The position numbers were made by a program, and so were the translations under genes. A stretch of 64,000 bases of DNA from positions 186,001 through 250,000 of the forward strand of contig NZ_JAMXQV010000007.1 in NCBI RefSeq assembly GCF_024703995.1. Direction: 5' to 3'. The stretch is from Amycolatopsis iheyensis. GTDB taxonomy: Bacteria > Actinomycetota > Actinomycetes > Mycobacteriales > Pseudonocardiaceae. The notes beneath the pieces are model-generated. The model made no database searches, was not told the origin of the DNA, and saw only the letters and a list, made by a program, of their open reading frames with translations. This document shows, piece after piece, positions 55,878 to 64,000 of the stretch; position 1 is the stretch's first letter; the number at the start of each line of letters is the position of its first letter.

Positions 55878-56681
55878 ATGGACGTCGACGCGTATCTGGC
55901 CCGGCTCGGCGTGGATCGGCCCGCCGCGGCCGACCTCGCGACCCTGCGCCTCCTGCAGGAACGCCACCTGCTGGCGGTCCCCTTCGAGAACCTGAGCATC
56001 CACCTGGGCGAGCCGGTCGAGCTGACCGAAGACGCGCTCTTCGACAAGATCGTCCGCCGCCACCGGGGCGGGTTCTGCTACGAGCTCAACGGCTTGTTCG
56101 CCGCACTGCTGCGCGCACTGGGGTACGACGCGGAACTGCACGCGGCACAGGTCTTCCACCCGGACGGCACGCCCGGCCCGCCGCTGGACCACGCGGCGAT
56201 CGTCGTCTCACTGGCCGAGCCGTGGCTGGTCGACGTCGGGTTCGGCAAGTTCTCGCGGCTCCCGCTGCGACTGTCCGGCGTGGACGCCCAGCCCGACCCC
56301 GGCGGCGACTTCCTCCTGCTGGACGCCCCGCACGGCGACGTCGACGTGCTGCTGGACGGCGTCCCGCAGTACCGCTTGGAGCGCCGGCCGCGCCCGCTGG
56401 CGGACTTCGTCCCGATGGCGTGGTGGCAGGCGACGTCCCCGGCGTCGCACTTCACGAAGTCGCTGACGTGCTCGCGGCCGACGTCCCAGGGCCGCGTGAC
56501 GCTCTCGGGAGACCGGCTGATCGAGACGGTCGACGGCGTCCGGCACGAGGTCGTCCTGGGGACGGAAGCGGCGGTCCGGCTGGCGTACCGGGTCTACTTC
56601 GACCTCCCGCTGACGCGGCTGCCGACTCCGCCGGGTGAGAGTCCCTTGACGAGCGGCGCGCTCAGCCCGACACTGCCGTGA
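55878..56681 (+). CDS. nat: Arylamine N-acetyltransferase
   Basis: A 267-residue cysteine acetyltransferase moving acetyl from acetyl-CoA to arylamines or hydrazines. Catalytic triad: Cys in RRHRGGFCYELNGLF, His in PLDHAAIVV, Asp in WLVDVGFGKFSRLPL. VPFENLSIHLGEP is the conserved N-terminal segment. Length is standard. In other actinomycetes NAT homologues serve in antibiotic or steroid metabolism; no such genes are near. ATG 55878 follows a weak site. Confidence 0.93.
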   Translation: MDVDAYLARLGVDRPAAADLATLRLLQERHLLAVPFENLSIHLGEPVELTEDALFDKIVRRHRGGFCYELNGLFAALLRALGYDAELHAAQVFHPDGTPGPPLDHAAIVVSLAEPWLVDVGFGKFSRLPLRLSGVDAQPDPGGDFLLLDAPHGDVDVLLDGVPQYRLERRPRPLADFVPMAWWQATSPASHFTKSLTCSRPTSQGRVTLSGDRLIETVDGVRHEVVLGTEAAVRLAYRVYFDLPLTRLPTPPGESPLTSGALSPTLP

Positions 56682-56683
56682 AG

Positions 56684-56729
56684 TGAACCCCGCCGCTGCC
56701 CTGTAATGAACCCCGCCGCTGCCCTGCAA
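56684..56729. repeat. Two 23-bp direct repeats after nat
   Basis: Abutting 23-bp units at 56684-56706 and 56707-56729 (TGAACCCCGCCGCTGCCCTG plus TAA or CAA) differ by one base. A third partial unit (TGAAC) leads straight into the hairpin at 56734. The first unit begins two bases after the nat stop. Confidence 0.85.
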
Positions 56730-56733
56730 TGAA

Positions 56734-56770
56734 CAGAGCCCCGGCCTGGGGTTCCCAGGCCGGGGCTCTG
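56734..56770. terminator. 17-bp perfect hairpin after nat
   Basis: CAGAGCCCCGGCCTGGG (56734-56750) with its complement at 56754-56770, GTT loop. It should terminate the nat transcript. Confidence 0.85.
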
Positions 56771-56816
56771 TCCGTTCCCGAACTGACTGCCGCTCCCACC
56801 ACGAAGCGGACATGTA

Positions 56817-56835
56817 TGAGGTTAGCCTAACCTCA
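56817..56835. promoter_or_regulatory. Near-perfect IdeR/DtxR-type iron box
   Basis: TGAGGTTAGCCTAACCTCA matches 17 of 19 positions of the DtxR/IdeR consensus and is fully symmetrical apart from its centre. It lies 108 bases before the GTG of the secreted protein at 56944 and after the nat terminator. It is the strongest regulatory site in the window. Confidence 0.85.
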
Positions 56836-56943
56836 TCTCCCGGGCAAGAGCCTCCTCGCGGAGACCCCGATCTCACTCGTTCGAGTGGCTTCAGCTGTGC
56901 GAAACCGCCGAAAACTGTCGGTGCGTGGCGCTACGGTCACTCC

Positions 56944-57981
56944 GTGAACACGAGGGGGATGTATCCACCGAAAGACCACACGGTGCTGATCGCGCTGTCG
57001 GTCCTGGCTGTGGTGATCGTGCTGGGCGGCGCGGCCGCCTGGTTCCTGGAACCCGGATCGGCGGAGCCGAGGGCTGCGCCGCTCGAGCTGCCGGCGCAGT
57101 GGCCCACGCCCGGCGGTGAGCCGCTCCGGCCGGTGCCGATGCCGACCGGGGAAATGGCCGCAGCACTGCCGTCCGGCACGAGCGGTCAGGTGCTCTGCGC
57201 CGCGGTGCCGGAGCAGACGTGGGCGAGCGTGCTGGGCGGTCCGGTGCGGCAAGAGGTCGACAAGAACGGCCAGTGCCACGTCGTCACCGCCACCGTCGAC
57301 GCCTCGGCGACCCTGTGGGCCGACCCGGTGCCGATGCGGGGGACGGCCCCGGAGCCCGTGACGGTCTCCGGCCGCCAAGCCACCGTGGGCCCGTTCGGCC
57401 TGAACGGCTACGGCGAGATCCTCACGGCCAGGCTGAGCGACGCCACGGAGAAGTGGACGCGTTCGAGCCTCCAGCTCATCGTCAACCGGGTGCCGGGCGC
57501 CCGGGACGAGCACGACTTCCGCAGCATGGCGCTGTCCCTGGCCGGCCCGATGATCGGCGCGATCACCACGCCCGGCCCGGCCCTGCCCCGCACCGGCGAA
57601 TCTCGCGAGATGACCCCGGTCCCCGGGTCGGGGATCGTGGACGCGCCCTACCCGTTCATCTCGTGGCAGCTGTGCACCCAGCTGGCCAAGGCCCTCGGCG
57701 CCCCGCTCGACCAGCTGAAGCCGGGCCCGTTCGGCTCGTGCGCGCGGGAGAACGACGGCACCGCGGTTTCCCTGACCTACCACAGCGAAGGCGAGGACTA
57801 CTTCCCCGACCGCGTCGCGGGCCGCCCGGCCCACGACAACGCGTCGGGCAGCAACGTGGTGGTCCAGCTGCTGGACGACTCACGCCAGACACTGGAGATC
57901 AGCTGGATCGACGCCACCCAACCCCGCGACGCCCTCCGCGACTTGGCCGAGAAGGTGGTGCCACCGCTACTCGGCCGTTAG
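56944..57981 (+). CDS. Membrane-anchored secreted protein of unknown function
   Basis: A 345-residue protein with one N-terminal helix (VLIALSVLAVVIVLGGAAAWF) and an outer domain of about 300 residues. Four cysteines (in VLCAAVP, GQCHVV, WQLCTQL, GSCARE) could form two disulfides. The outer part looks like two similar halves: VLCAAVPEQTWASVLGGPV...GQCHVV and WQLCTQLAKALGAPLDQL...GSCARE, an arrangement resembling DUF3558-type folds. GTG 56944 is chosen; ATG 56959 is an alternative. A strong IdeR-type box upstream suggests iron regulation. Its stop overlaps that of the convergent MFS gene. Confidence 0.78.
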   Translation: MNTRGMYPPKDHTVLIALSVLAVVIVLGGAAAWFLEPGSAEPRAAPLELPAQWPTPGGEPLRPVPMPTGEMAAALPSGTSGQVLCAAVPEQTWASVLGGPVRQEVDKNGQCHVVTATVDASATLWADPVPMRGTAPEPVTVSGRQATVGPFGLNGYGEILTARLSDATEKWTRSSLQLIVNRVPGARDEHDFRSMALSLAGPMIGAITTPGPALPRTGESREMTPVPGSGIVDAPYPFISWQLCTQLAKALGAPLDQLKPGPFGSCARENDGTAVSLTYHSEGEDYFPDRVAGRPAHDNASGSNVVVQLLDDSRQTLEISWIDATQPRDALRDLAEKVVPPLLGR

Positions 57982-59351
57982 ACCTTCGCCCGCTTCAGCA
58001 CCCGGAGCCCGAACCCGCGCTGCACCGGCCACGAAACCCCACCCCGCCGGATCAGCACCACCGCGCACACGACCGCGGCGACCGCCGAAACCGCCCCGCC
58101 GATGTAGAAGGGAGACCGTCCGCCGAACGCGTCGGCCATCCACCCGACCATCGGCCCGCCGATCGGGTTGCCGCCGATGAGCACCAGCACGTACAGGCCC
58201 ATCACGCGGCCCCGCATCTCCGGGCTGACCGACGTCTGCACCAGCGCGTTCGCCGTGTTGAGGAACGTCATCGTGGCGAAGCCCAGCGGGATCAGGCCGA
58301 TGCCGAAGGTCAGGTACGTCGGCATGAAGGCCGTGATCAGCTCGAACACGCCCAGGAAGAACGCCGAGACCAGCATCAGCCGGACCCGCGGCCGTCCCTT
58401 CGTGCCGCGGCGCGCCGACATGATCGCCCCGGTGAACGTGCCGACCGCGACGAGTGTCGAGAGCAGCCCGTAGCCGTCGGCCGCGGTGTGGAAGACGTTC
58501 GCCGCCACGATCGGCAGCGAGCTGAAGTAGGTGATGCCGAACGTGCTGACGAACAGCACCAGCACCATCACCGTCATCAGGTCGGAGCGCCGCCGGACGT
58601 AGCGCAGGCCCTCGGCCAGCTGCCCCTTCTCGCGCGGCACCGCCGCGACGCGGAACAGCTTGTCCGGGTTCATCAGGATCAGCCCGGCGATCACCGCGAT
58701 CGTGCTGGCCGCGTTCGCGATGAACAGCCAGCCGGTGCCGATCCAGGTGATCGCGAACCCGGCGATCGCCGGCCCGACGATGCGCGCCATGTTGAAGATC
58801 GACGAGTTCAGCGCGACCGCGTTCGCGATCTGGTCCCGCCCGACCATCTCGGCGACGAACGACTGCCGCGTCGGCACTTCGAGCGACGCCGTCACGCCGA
58901 GGGTGAAGCACAGGACGTAGACCTGCCACAGCGTCACGATCCCGGACAGGTCCAGCAGCCCCAGCACGACGGCCTGCACGCACGCCGCGGCCTGGATCCA
59001 GGTCAGCAGCCGCCGCTTGTCGACGCGGTCGGCGAGGACGCCGGCCCACAGCGAGAGGAACAGCGTCGGCGCGAACTGCAGTGCCACCGCGACGCCGAGG
59101 GCGATCGGGTTGTTGCCGCTGAGGGTGAACACCAGCCAGTCCTGGGCGATGCGCTGCATCCAGGTGCCGATGTTCGAGATGACCTGGCCGGTGAAGAACA
59201 GCCGGTAGTTGCGGATCCGCAGGGAGGCGAACATGCTGCCGCGCTGTGCCTTCGAAGGCGGCGACGGCGGCGATGAGGACGGCGGTGGCGCCGTGTCCCG
59301 GGTAGCAGTGGTCTCGATCGAACGCTTCGTTTCGCTACCCGTGGCCGTCAC
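57978..59351 (-). CDS. MFS exporter (EntS-like/MFS_3)
   Basis: A 457-residue major facilitator. About 38 Ser/Pro/Thr-rich residues precede MFASLRIRNYRLFFTGQVIS, the usual entry of the MFS_3 group. GTWMQRIAQDWLVFTL, LWAGVLADRVDKRRLL (loop 2-3 motif) and SLEVPTRQSFVAEMVGRD follow; about 12 helices. The group includes siderophore and drug exporters. GTG 59351 is five bases after the MarR stop, so the two form an operon in which MarR probably represses the exporter. Confidence 0.9.
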   Translation of the reverse strand: MTATGSETKRSIETTATRDTAPPPSSSPPSPPSKAQRGSMFASLRIRNYRLFFTGQVISNIGTWMQRIAQDWLVFTLSGNNPIALGVAVALQFAPTLFLSLWAGVLADRVDKRRLLTWIQAAACVQAVVLGLLDLSGIVTLWQVYVLCFTLGVTASLEVPTRQSFVAEMVGRDQIANAVALNSSIFNMARIVGPAIAGFAITWIGTGWLFIANAASTIAVIAGLILMNPDKLFRVAAVPREKGQLAEGLRYVRRRSDLMTVMVLVLFVSTFGITYFSSLPIVAANVFHTAADGYGLLSTLVAVGTFTGAIMSARRGTKGRPRVRLMLVSAFFLGVFELITAFMPTYLTFGIGLIPLGFATMTFLNTANALVQTSVSPEMRGRVMGLYVLVLIGGNPIGGPMVGWMADAFGGRSPFYIGGAVSAVAAVVCAVVLIRRGGVSWPVQRGFGLRVLKRAKV

Positions 59352-59356
59352 CGTGG

Positions 59357-59788
59357 TTAGTTCCCCGCCATCCTGTCGATGATTTCGGCGGCTTTGGAGA
59401 GCACTTCACGCTCTTCGTCGCCGAGTTCCGCCAATTGCCGGTCCAGCCACGCCTCCCGCACGGAGATGGCCTTCTGCACGTAGGCCAGCCCGCTCTCGGA
59501 CAGCTCGACGATGGCTTGCCTGCCATCGGTCGGGTGCGGGCGCCGCTCGACGAACTTCATCTCCTCGAGCGCGGCGATCACCCTCGTCATCGAGGGCGGC
59601 TGGACGCCTTCCTTCGCGGCGAGCTGACCGGGGGTCAGCGCACCGCACTTGTGCAAGGTGGACAGCGCGGCGACCTGCGTGAGTGTGAGGTCGTCCCCGA
59701 CGCGCTGTGCCCGCAGCCGGCGGTTGAGCCGGACCACCGCGAGACGCAACCGGCTCGCCAAGGAACGGTCGTGCGTGTCGCCGGACAT
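59357..59788 (-). CDS. MarR-family regulator of the MFS exporter
   Basis: A 143-residue winged-helix repressor. LTLTQVAALSTLHKCGALTP leads into the recognition region LAAKEGVQPPSMTRVIAALE (about 57-75), and ERRPHPTDGRQAIVELS (81-97) is the wing with the conserved DxR. ATG 59788 gives the normal family length. The sequence around the start, GTAAGGTATGCTAACTATATG on the minus strand (given here in two parts: GTAAGGTATGC, TAACTATATG), may be its operator. First gene of the MarR-MFS operon. Confidence 0.93.
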   Translation of the reverse strand: MSGDTHDRSLASRLRLAVVRLNRRLRAQRVGDDLTLTQVAALSTLHKCGALTPGQLAAKEGVQPPSMTRVIAALEEMKFVERRPHPTDGRQAIVELSESGLAYVQKAISVREAWLDRQLAELGDEEREVLSKAAEIIDRMAGN

Positions 59789-59886
59789 ATAGTTAGCATA
59801 CCTTACGAAACTTCGGGCGAACGGGTGATCTCCGCCGCAACCCGCCGCGACCTCAGGCGTCCTCACTGCGGACGGACGGGGGAAGC

Positions 59887-60429
59887 GTGAAGAAGCAGGT
59901 GGTGGGCGGGGCCGTGGTCGGCGCGGCGGTCCTGGCGATCGTGGTGGCGCAGTTCTGGCCCGGTGAAGACGCTCCCCCGGCGGCGCCACCACCACTGGTC
60001 GCCCCGACCACCACCACGGTGCCCACCCGAGGGCAGCTGGAGGTCTACCGGCTCGCGGAGGGTCCGGCGATCGAGATCCCGGTGCCTGCCACTTGGGCCG
60101 TGAGCCGAGACAAGGAGCGCGCGAGCTACCGCCGGGGTGACCTCCTGCTCGAGACCGACCGCGTGCCGATCACGCAGGAGGACGCCGTCGGCGGCCTGCG
60201 GGCGGTGGCCGCCGGGCAGGGTGGCACCGTCGCCGAGCACGCCCCGATCGGCGACCGCGACGCCGCGGAATGGGACTACACCTACGAACGCGGCGGCGTG
60301 CCGCGCCGGGTGAGCGTGGTCGGCGTCGGCGCCGGCGACGCGCTGGTGACCGTGCGGTTCGAGGCCCCGGCCACGGAGTTCGAGCGCAACCGGGGCGTTC
60401 TCGACGCGGCTCTGATGATCAGGAGCTGA
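59887..60429 (+). CDS. Membrane-anchored hypothetical protein
   Basis: A 180-residue protein with an N-terminal helix (VVGGAVVGAAVLAIVVAQFW), a Pro/Thr-rich linker (about 25-47) and an outer domain with IPVPATWAVSRDKERASYRR, DAAEWDYTYERGGVPRRVSV and ALVTVRFEAP. The pattern is that of PsbP/Mog1-like lipoproteins that sit on the cell surface, without a lipobox here. GTG 59887 after GGGGGAAGC. Function unknown. Its stop overlaps the stop of the convergent permease gene by 11 bases. Confidence 0.75.
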   Translation: MKKQVVGGAVVGAAVLAIVVAQFWPGEDAPPAAPPPLVAPTTTTVPTRGQLEVYRLAEGPAIEIPVPATWAVSRDKERASYRRGDLLLETDRVPITQEDAVGGLRAVAAGQGGTVAEHAPIGDRDAAEWDYTYERGGVPRRVSVVGVGAGDALVTVRFEAPATEFERNRGVLDAALMIRS

Positions 60430-61891
60430 ACGCCGCCTGCAGCGGCCCGACCGCGAAGTAGGCGACGAAGGCCACCGCGATCACCCACATGAGCGGGTGG
60501 ACCTGGCGGGCCTTGCCGGTGGCCGCGCGGATCACGACGTAGCTGACGAAGCCGGCGCCGATGCCGTTGGCGATCGAGTACGTGAACGGCATGACGACGA
60601 TGGTCAGGAACGCCGGCAGGGCGATCGAGAAGTCGGTGAAGTCGATGTCGCGCACCTGCGCCATCAGCATCGCGCCGACCACGACCAGCGCCGGCGCGGC
60701 CGCTTCGACCGGCACCACCTGGTAGAGCGGCGTCAGGAACATCGCGGCGAGGAACAGCACGCCGGTGACGATGTTCGCCAGCCCGGTCCGCGCGCCCTCC
60801 GCGATGCCGGACGCCGACTCGACGAACACCGTGTTCGAGCTGGCCGAGCCGAACCCGCCGGCCGCGCCGGCGAGGCCCTCGACGAACAGCGCCTTGCCGA
60901 CGTTGGGCAGCTGGCCGTCCTTCGGCAGCAGGTCGGCTTCCTTCGCGAGACCGGTCATCGTGCCCATCGCGTCGAAGAAGTCGGCGAGCACCAGGGTGAA
61001 CACCAGCAGCACGACGGTGATGATCGGCAGCCGCGTCCAGGCGCCGAAGGAGACGTCGCCGACCAGGGAGAGGTTCGGCAGGCCGACGACCTGGTCCGGC
61101 AGCGCCGGGTAGCCGAGGTTCCAGCCCTTCGGGTTCGTGCCCTGCGACGGCCCGGCCTTGACGATCGCTTCGACGACGATCGCCAGCACCGTCGAGGACA
61201 GCACGCCGATCAGGATGGCGCCCTTGACCTTGCGGACGACGAGGACGCCGGTGATCAGCAGGCCGACGACGAACACGGCGGTCGGCCAGGACGCGATCGA
61301 GCCGTTGATGCCCAAGCCCACCGGCACGGTCGTGTGCGCGTCGTCCGGCAGCCGGCGCACGAACCCGGCGTCGACCAGGCCGATCAGGCAGATGAACACG
61401 CCGATGCCGACGGCGATCGCCGACTTGAGCGCGGGCGGCACGGCCCGGAACACCGCGGTGCGGAAGCCGGTGAGCACGAGCAGGACGATGATCACGCCCT
61501 CGATGACGACCAGGCCCATCGCCTCGGGCCAGGTCATCTGCGGGGCGATGGTGACCGCGACCAGGCTGTTGATGCCCAGGCCGGTCGCGATGGCGAACGG
61601 GTAGTTCGCCACCAGGCCCATCAGGATCGTCATGACGCCGGCGACCAGGGCGGTCACCGCGGCGACGTTCGACACCGGGAGGATGCCGCCGAGGAGGTCC
61701 TTGTGCGCACCCGCGTCGTCGGCCGAGAAACTGCCGATGATCAGCGGGTTCAGCACCACGATGTAGGCCATCGTGACGAAAGTGACCAGGCCACCGCGCA
61801 GCTCGCGCGGCACGGTCGAACCCCGCTCGGTGATCTTGAAGAACCGGTCCAGTGTGGACGTCCCCGCGCGGGTCGTCTCCTGCTCCGCCAT
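60419..61891 (-). CDS. NCS2-family purine permease (AzgA-like)
   Basis: A 490-residue permease of the AzgA/guanine-hypoxanthine branch of NCS2. LRGGLVTFVTMAYIVVLNPL, YPFAIATGLGINSLVAVTIA, LADFFDAMGTMTGLAKEADL and SASSNTVFVESASGIAEGAR are signatures; the last two carry substrate-contact residues. About 13-14 helices. ATG 61891 has GGCAGG upstream; ATG 61903 is an alternative. It imports adenine, guanine or hypoxanthine by proton symport. The DUF2530 gene starts divergently 43 bases away. Confidence 0.92.
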   Translation of the reverse strand: MAEQETTRAGTSTLDRFFKITERGSTVPRELRGGLVTFVTMAYIVVLNPLIIGSFSADDAGAHKDLLGGILPVSNVAAVTALVAGVMTILMGLVANYPFAIATGLGINSLVAVTIAPQMTWPEAMGLVVIEGVIIVLLVLTGFRTAVFRAVPPALKSAIAVGIGVFICLIGLVDAGFVRRLPDDAHTTVPVGLGINGSIASWPTAVFVVGLLITGVLVVRKVKGAILIGVLSSTVLAIVVEAIVKAGPSQGTNPKGWNLGYPALPDQVVGLPNLSLVGDVSFGAWTRLPIITVVLLVFTLVLADFFDAMGTMTGLAKEADLLPKDGQLPNVGKALFVEGLAGAAGGFGSASSNTVFVESASGIAEGARTGLANIVTGVLFLAAMFLTPLYQVVPVEAAAPALVVVGAMLMAQVRDIDFTDFSIALPAFLTIVVMPFTYSIANGIGAGFVSYVVIRAATGKARQVHPLMWVIAVAFVAYFAVGPLQAAFSS

Positions 61892-61934
61892 TGGCCTGCC
61901 CATTCTGTCGCTGCTGCGGAGTACCCTGCACCTC

Positions 61935-62201
61935 GTGAGTGAACCGATCAATCCACCGGAGGTTACGGGCTCGTTGCGGCACACGCCGGAGCTGCCCAAG
62001 AAGCTGACCGACCTGACGCCGGTGGTGATCGTAGGCACCTCGATCTGGGCTGTCGCGCTGGTGGTGCTGTTCTTCACGACTTCGGGGCTGTGGGTGCAGA
62101 CGGCGCTGTCCGGGTTCGCGCTCGGGTTCATCGGCATGGCGATCATCACCTGGCAGCGCGCCGCCGCCCGGCGCGGGTCGAAGTCGGCCCAGCGGCTTTA
62201 G
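61935..62201 (+). CDS. DUF2530 small membrane protein
   Basis: An 88-residue protein with two hydrophobic helices (PVVIVGTSIWAVALVVLFF and LSGFALGFIGMAIITW) and a basic tail WQRAAARRGSKSAQ, the closing pattern of DUF2530. GTG 61935. Function unknown. The gene is divergent from the NCS2 permease, and its stop overlaps the end of the large minus-strand gene by 4 bases. I recall the pairing of DUF2530 with that large protein in other actinobacteria. Confidence 0.85.
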   Translation: MSEPINPPEVTGSLRHTPELPKKLTDLTPVVIVGTSIWAVALVVLFFTTSGLWVQTALSGFALGFIGMAIITWQRAAARRGSKSAQRL

Positions 62202-64000
62202 GCCAGCAACGTCCTCGGCGATGGGTCGTCGAGCAGCGCCGTGATCAGGTGCCGGTCGGGCCAGCGGCCGGCCGCCCAGGCGAACGCGCGGGCCAGGCCT
62301 TCCGAGGTGTCGGCCGCGTGCAGCCGGTCGTCGGACCACCACTGGACGTCGTGCGCGGCGCCCTCGATCGACACGGTCAGCGGGTCGTGCACGAGGACAC
62401 CGCCCTCGGGCAGCCGGATGCCGAGCTGGTCCGCGACGAGCTTCAGCGCGGGGAGGTCTGCCCAGGGCGCGTACTCGCCTTCGCTGGTGACCTCGGCGGG
62501 CGTGGTGCTCGCGAGCGGCAGGTCGAGCAGCTCGGCGAGCCGCTCCGGCTCCTCCGGGGCGACCACGTACTGGTCGGCCGCGAGCGCCCCGGCCCCCCAC
62601 GGCACGTCCAGGACCAGCGCGTCGTCGACAACGGACCCGTCCGCCGCCCGGACGGCCCGCGGCGGGCGCGGCGCCAGCCCGGACTCGACGACGGCGTCGT
62701 GGGCACGCGTGGTCAACCCGGCCGAGACGGCGCGTTCCGGATCGGCGAGCCGGTTCAGCAGGTCGCCGGCTTCCTCCACAGTGGACAAGGTGAGGTCGGC
62801 GCGCACCCCGGCGGCCGCGAGGAGCTGTTCACTCAGCCCGAGATCGGGAACTTCGTCGTAGAGCCCGGCCAGGTCCGCGTCCGGTAGCCGCCACTCGTTG
62901 GGCGCGAGGCCGCCGAGCACGGCGTACTGCGCGATCCACCAGCGCGCATGTCCGTGTGGCGCCCGCAAGGCGTGCCAGGTCTCGGGCCGCGCGGCGAGCA
63001 GCCGCAGCGCGGCGGGCCAGGCGTCGTCGGCGACGAGGTCGAGGTCCCGGACGGCGAGCAGCGTCGACGGCGGTTCCGGCAGCGAGTCCCACCAGGCTTC
63101 CTCGTCGGGGAGGTCGTGGTCGGGCTCGTGCGGCTCGTCGTCGGTGACGAGCGCGAAGGAGTCGAGCACCCCGGCGGCCTTGAGCGTGCCGGCGGGCCAG
63201 TCTTCGGCGAAGTCCTCGTCGAGGACGTCGAGCGCGCCGTCCTCCTCGAAGACCTCTTCGTCGAAGACGTCCAGCAGCGGCGACGCCGGGAGCACGAGCT
63301 CGTCGGCCCGGCGCCAGGATTCGGTGGCGGGCAGGGCGAGCGCGCCGACCCAGCCGGGCGCGTCGTCCCCGCAGTCGGCGACGAGCCGCAGTACGGCGCC
63401 GGCGAGCGTCGTACCGTCCAATCCGGAGCGGACGTCCTCGACACTGCGCTCGACGGCGTCGCGCAGCTGGTCGGCGTTGAGCAGTTCCCGAGCGTCGGCT
63501 TGCTTGGCGCCCAGGCGTTCCAGCAGCGGGTGCGACGCGGCGGGGTGCACGAGCCGCAGCCCCGGGATGTCCACATCGGACAGCAGTTCGAGCAGTTCGG
63601 CCGAGCCTTCGACGAGCAGGCAGCCCCGCGCGCCGGGCAACGTCCGGCCGTCGGAGAGCGGGACGGGCAGGCCGTCCAGCCGTTCCGCGGCCAGCGCATG
63701 GGACTCGACGGCCTTGGCGAGCGCGTCGTAGACGTCGTGCCACCAGCCGGGTTCCCGCGTGGCCCCGGTGAGCGTTTCCAGCACCTCTTCGATGCTGATC
63801 ACCTGCACCGAAACGGCTTTCAACACCTGCGCGGGAGCGGCACCCTTGAGCATGTTCGGCACGACGTCGGCCAAAAGCTTCGGCAGCCCGGGCACGTCGA
63901 CGTCGAGCACCTTCGCTTGCCGCCCGGCGACCTCGCCACCATCCTGAGTGGACAGCCACGGCTCACTGCCGAGCCGGGCGAGCACTTCGTCGCGCAGCTT
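62198..64000 (-). CDS. C-terminal part of a large sacsin/Hsp90-ATPase-like protein
   Basis: At least 600 residues, open to the window edge, where it still reads KLRDEVLARLGSEPW. The visible part is acidic, with many Trp and Leu, and no membrane helix. Segments such as LPVPLSDGRTLPGARGCLLV and RLVHPAASHPLLERLGAKQA resemble the linker-like repeats that follow the N-terminal GHKL ATPase domain of actinobacterial sacsin-type proteins (about 1000 residues in total). The ATPase domain itself would lie beyond 64000, so the call is tentative. Confidence 0.6.
   Translation of the reverse strand, partial: KLRDEVLARLGSEPWLSTQDGGEVAGRQAKVLDVDVPGLPKLLADVVPNMLKGAAPAQVLKAVSVQVISIEEVLETLTGATREPGWWHDVYDALAKAVESHALAAERLDGLPVPLSDGRTLPGARGCLLVEGSAELLELLSDVDIPGLRLVHPAASHPLLERLGAKQADARELLNADQLRDAVERSVEDVRSGLDGTTLAGAVLRLVADCGDDAPGWVGALALPATESWRRADELVLPASPLLDVFDEEVFEEDGALDVLDEDFAEDWPAGTLKAAGVLDSFALVTDDEPHEPDHDLPDEEAWWDSLPEPPSTLLAVRDLDLVADDAWPAALRLLAARPETWHALRAPHGHARWWIAQYAVLGGLAPNEWRLPDADLAGLYDEVPDLGLSEQLLAAAGVRADLTLSTVEEAGDLLNRLADPERAVSAGLTTRAHDAVVESGLAPRPPRAVRAADGSVVDDALVLDVPWGAGALAADQYVVAPEEPERLAELLDLPLASTTPAEVTSEGEYAPWADLPALKLVADQLGIRLPEGGVLVHDPLTVSIEGAAHDVQWWSDDRLHAADTSEGLARAFAWAAGRWPDRHLITALLDDPSPRTLLA

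Noticed and set aside
59770-59808. Third IdeR-type box at the MarR start
   Set aside because: Best alignment gives only about 12 of 19 consensus positions and poor symmetry; more likely a MarR site.
60282-62600. Very long open frame of 772 codons on the minus strand
   Set aside because: It is an Arg/Gly/Pro-rich shadow of the NCS2 permease and flanking genes; high GC keeps non-coding frames open.

Overview
The window is 64 kb of very GC-rich, densely packed actinobacterial chromosome, most probably from Amycolatopsis or a close relative in the Pseudonocardiaceae. This rests on pervasive GTG starts and 1-4 base gene overlaps, mycothiol-linked and SepH-type genes, two citrate synthases, a serC-sepH-SpoU neighbourhood that I recall also from mycobacteria, and intergenic palindromes of a style I associate with Amycolatopsis. 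I see no phage, insertion sequence, CRISPR array, tRNA or rRNA. No gene-free stretch exceeds about 300 bases; the longest are 30643-30930 and 56682-56943.

Layout, left part. 1-1062: tail of a mycothiol-dependent dehydrogenase and a GGCT-like protein. 1059-4874: ADPS-like flavoprotein, TetR and GlpD-like glycerol-3-phosphate dehydrogenase, a glycerophospholipid or ether-lipid theme. 4964-7857: a compact XRE / membrane protein / ABC exporter operon. 7858-12346: photolyase, citrate synthase, PfkB sugar kinase, TetR. 12447-17292: acyl-CoA dehydrogenase, a broken and an intact Uma2 gene, amidohydrolase, GNAT, aldose epimerase. 17360-19969: an overlapping TetR-MBL-MBL-DUF5958 operon. 19966-25363: DUF3558 lipoprotein, MFS exporter, frameshifted DUF1963 gene, pdxH, and an NCS1 permease with a cysteine-rich tail. 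25410-30642: TetR and a complete urease operon (ureABCFGD, no ureE).

Right part. 30931-34413: second citrate synthase, TetR and an EphD-type hydrolase/dehydrogenase fusion. 34629-38045: an ABC exporter with its NarL-type two-component system, followed by a striking inverted array of 21-bp repeats (38048-38235) and a serine beta-lactamase-like hydrolase. 39667-43345: small proteins, serC and a GT87 mannosyltransferase-like protein. 43522-48970: a MacAB-like export module with an internally duplicated lipoprotein, divergent from an OmpR-type two-component system. 49160-51896: sepH, YjbR, DUF2537, SpoU methyltransferase. 52108-56681: GCS2-like ligase, TetR, heme oxygenase behind an IdeR-type box, superoxide dismutase, arylamine N-acetyltransferase. 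56944-64000: a secreted protein downstream of a near-perfect IdeR-type box, MarR with an MFS exporter, an NCS2 purine permease, DUF2530, and the C-terminal part of a large protein that runs off the window.

Most of the region is core metabolism plus regulation. The features that stand out are the 21-bp inverted/tandem array, the family of CTTTCAC-GTGAAAG palindromes between genes, the tandem metallo-beta-lactamase operon, the duplicated-module lipoprotein, the Cys-tailed permease, and iron-box-linked genes around 54-57 kb.
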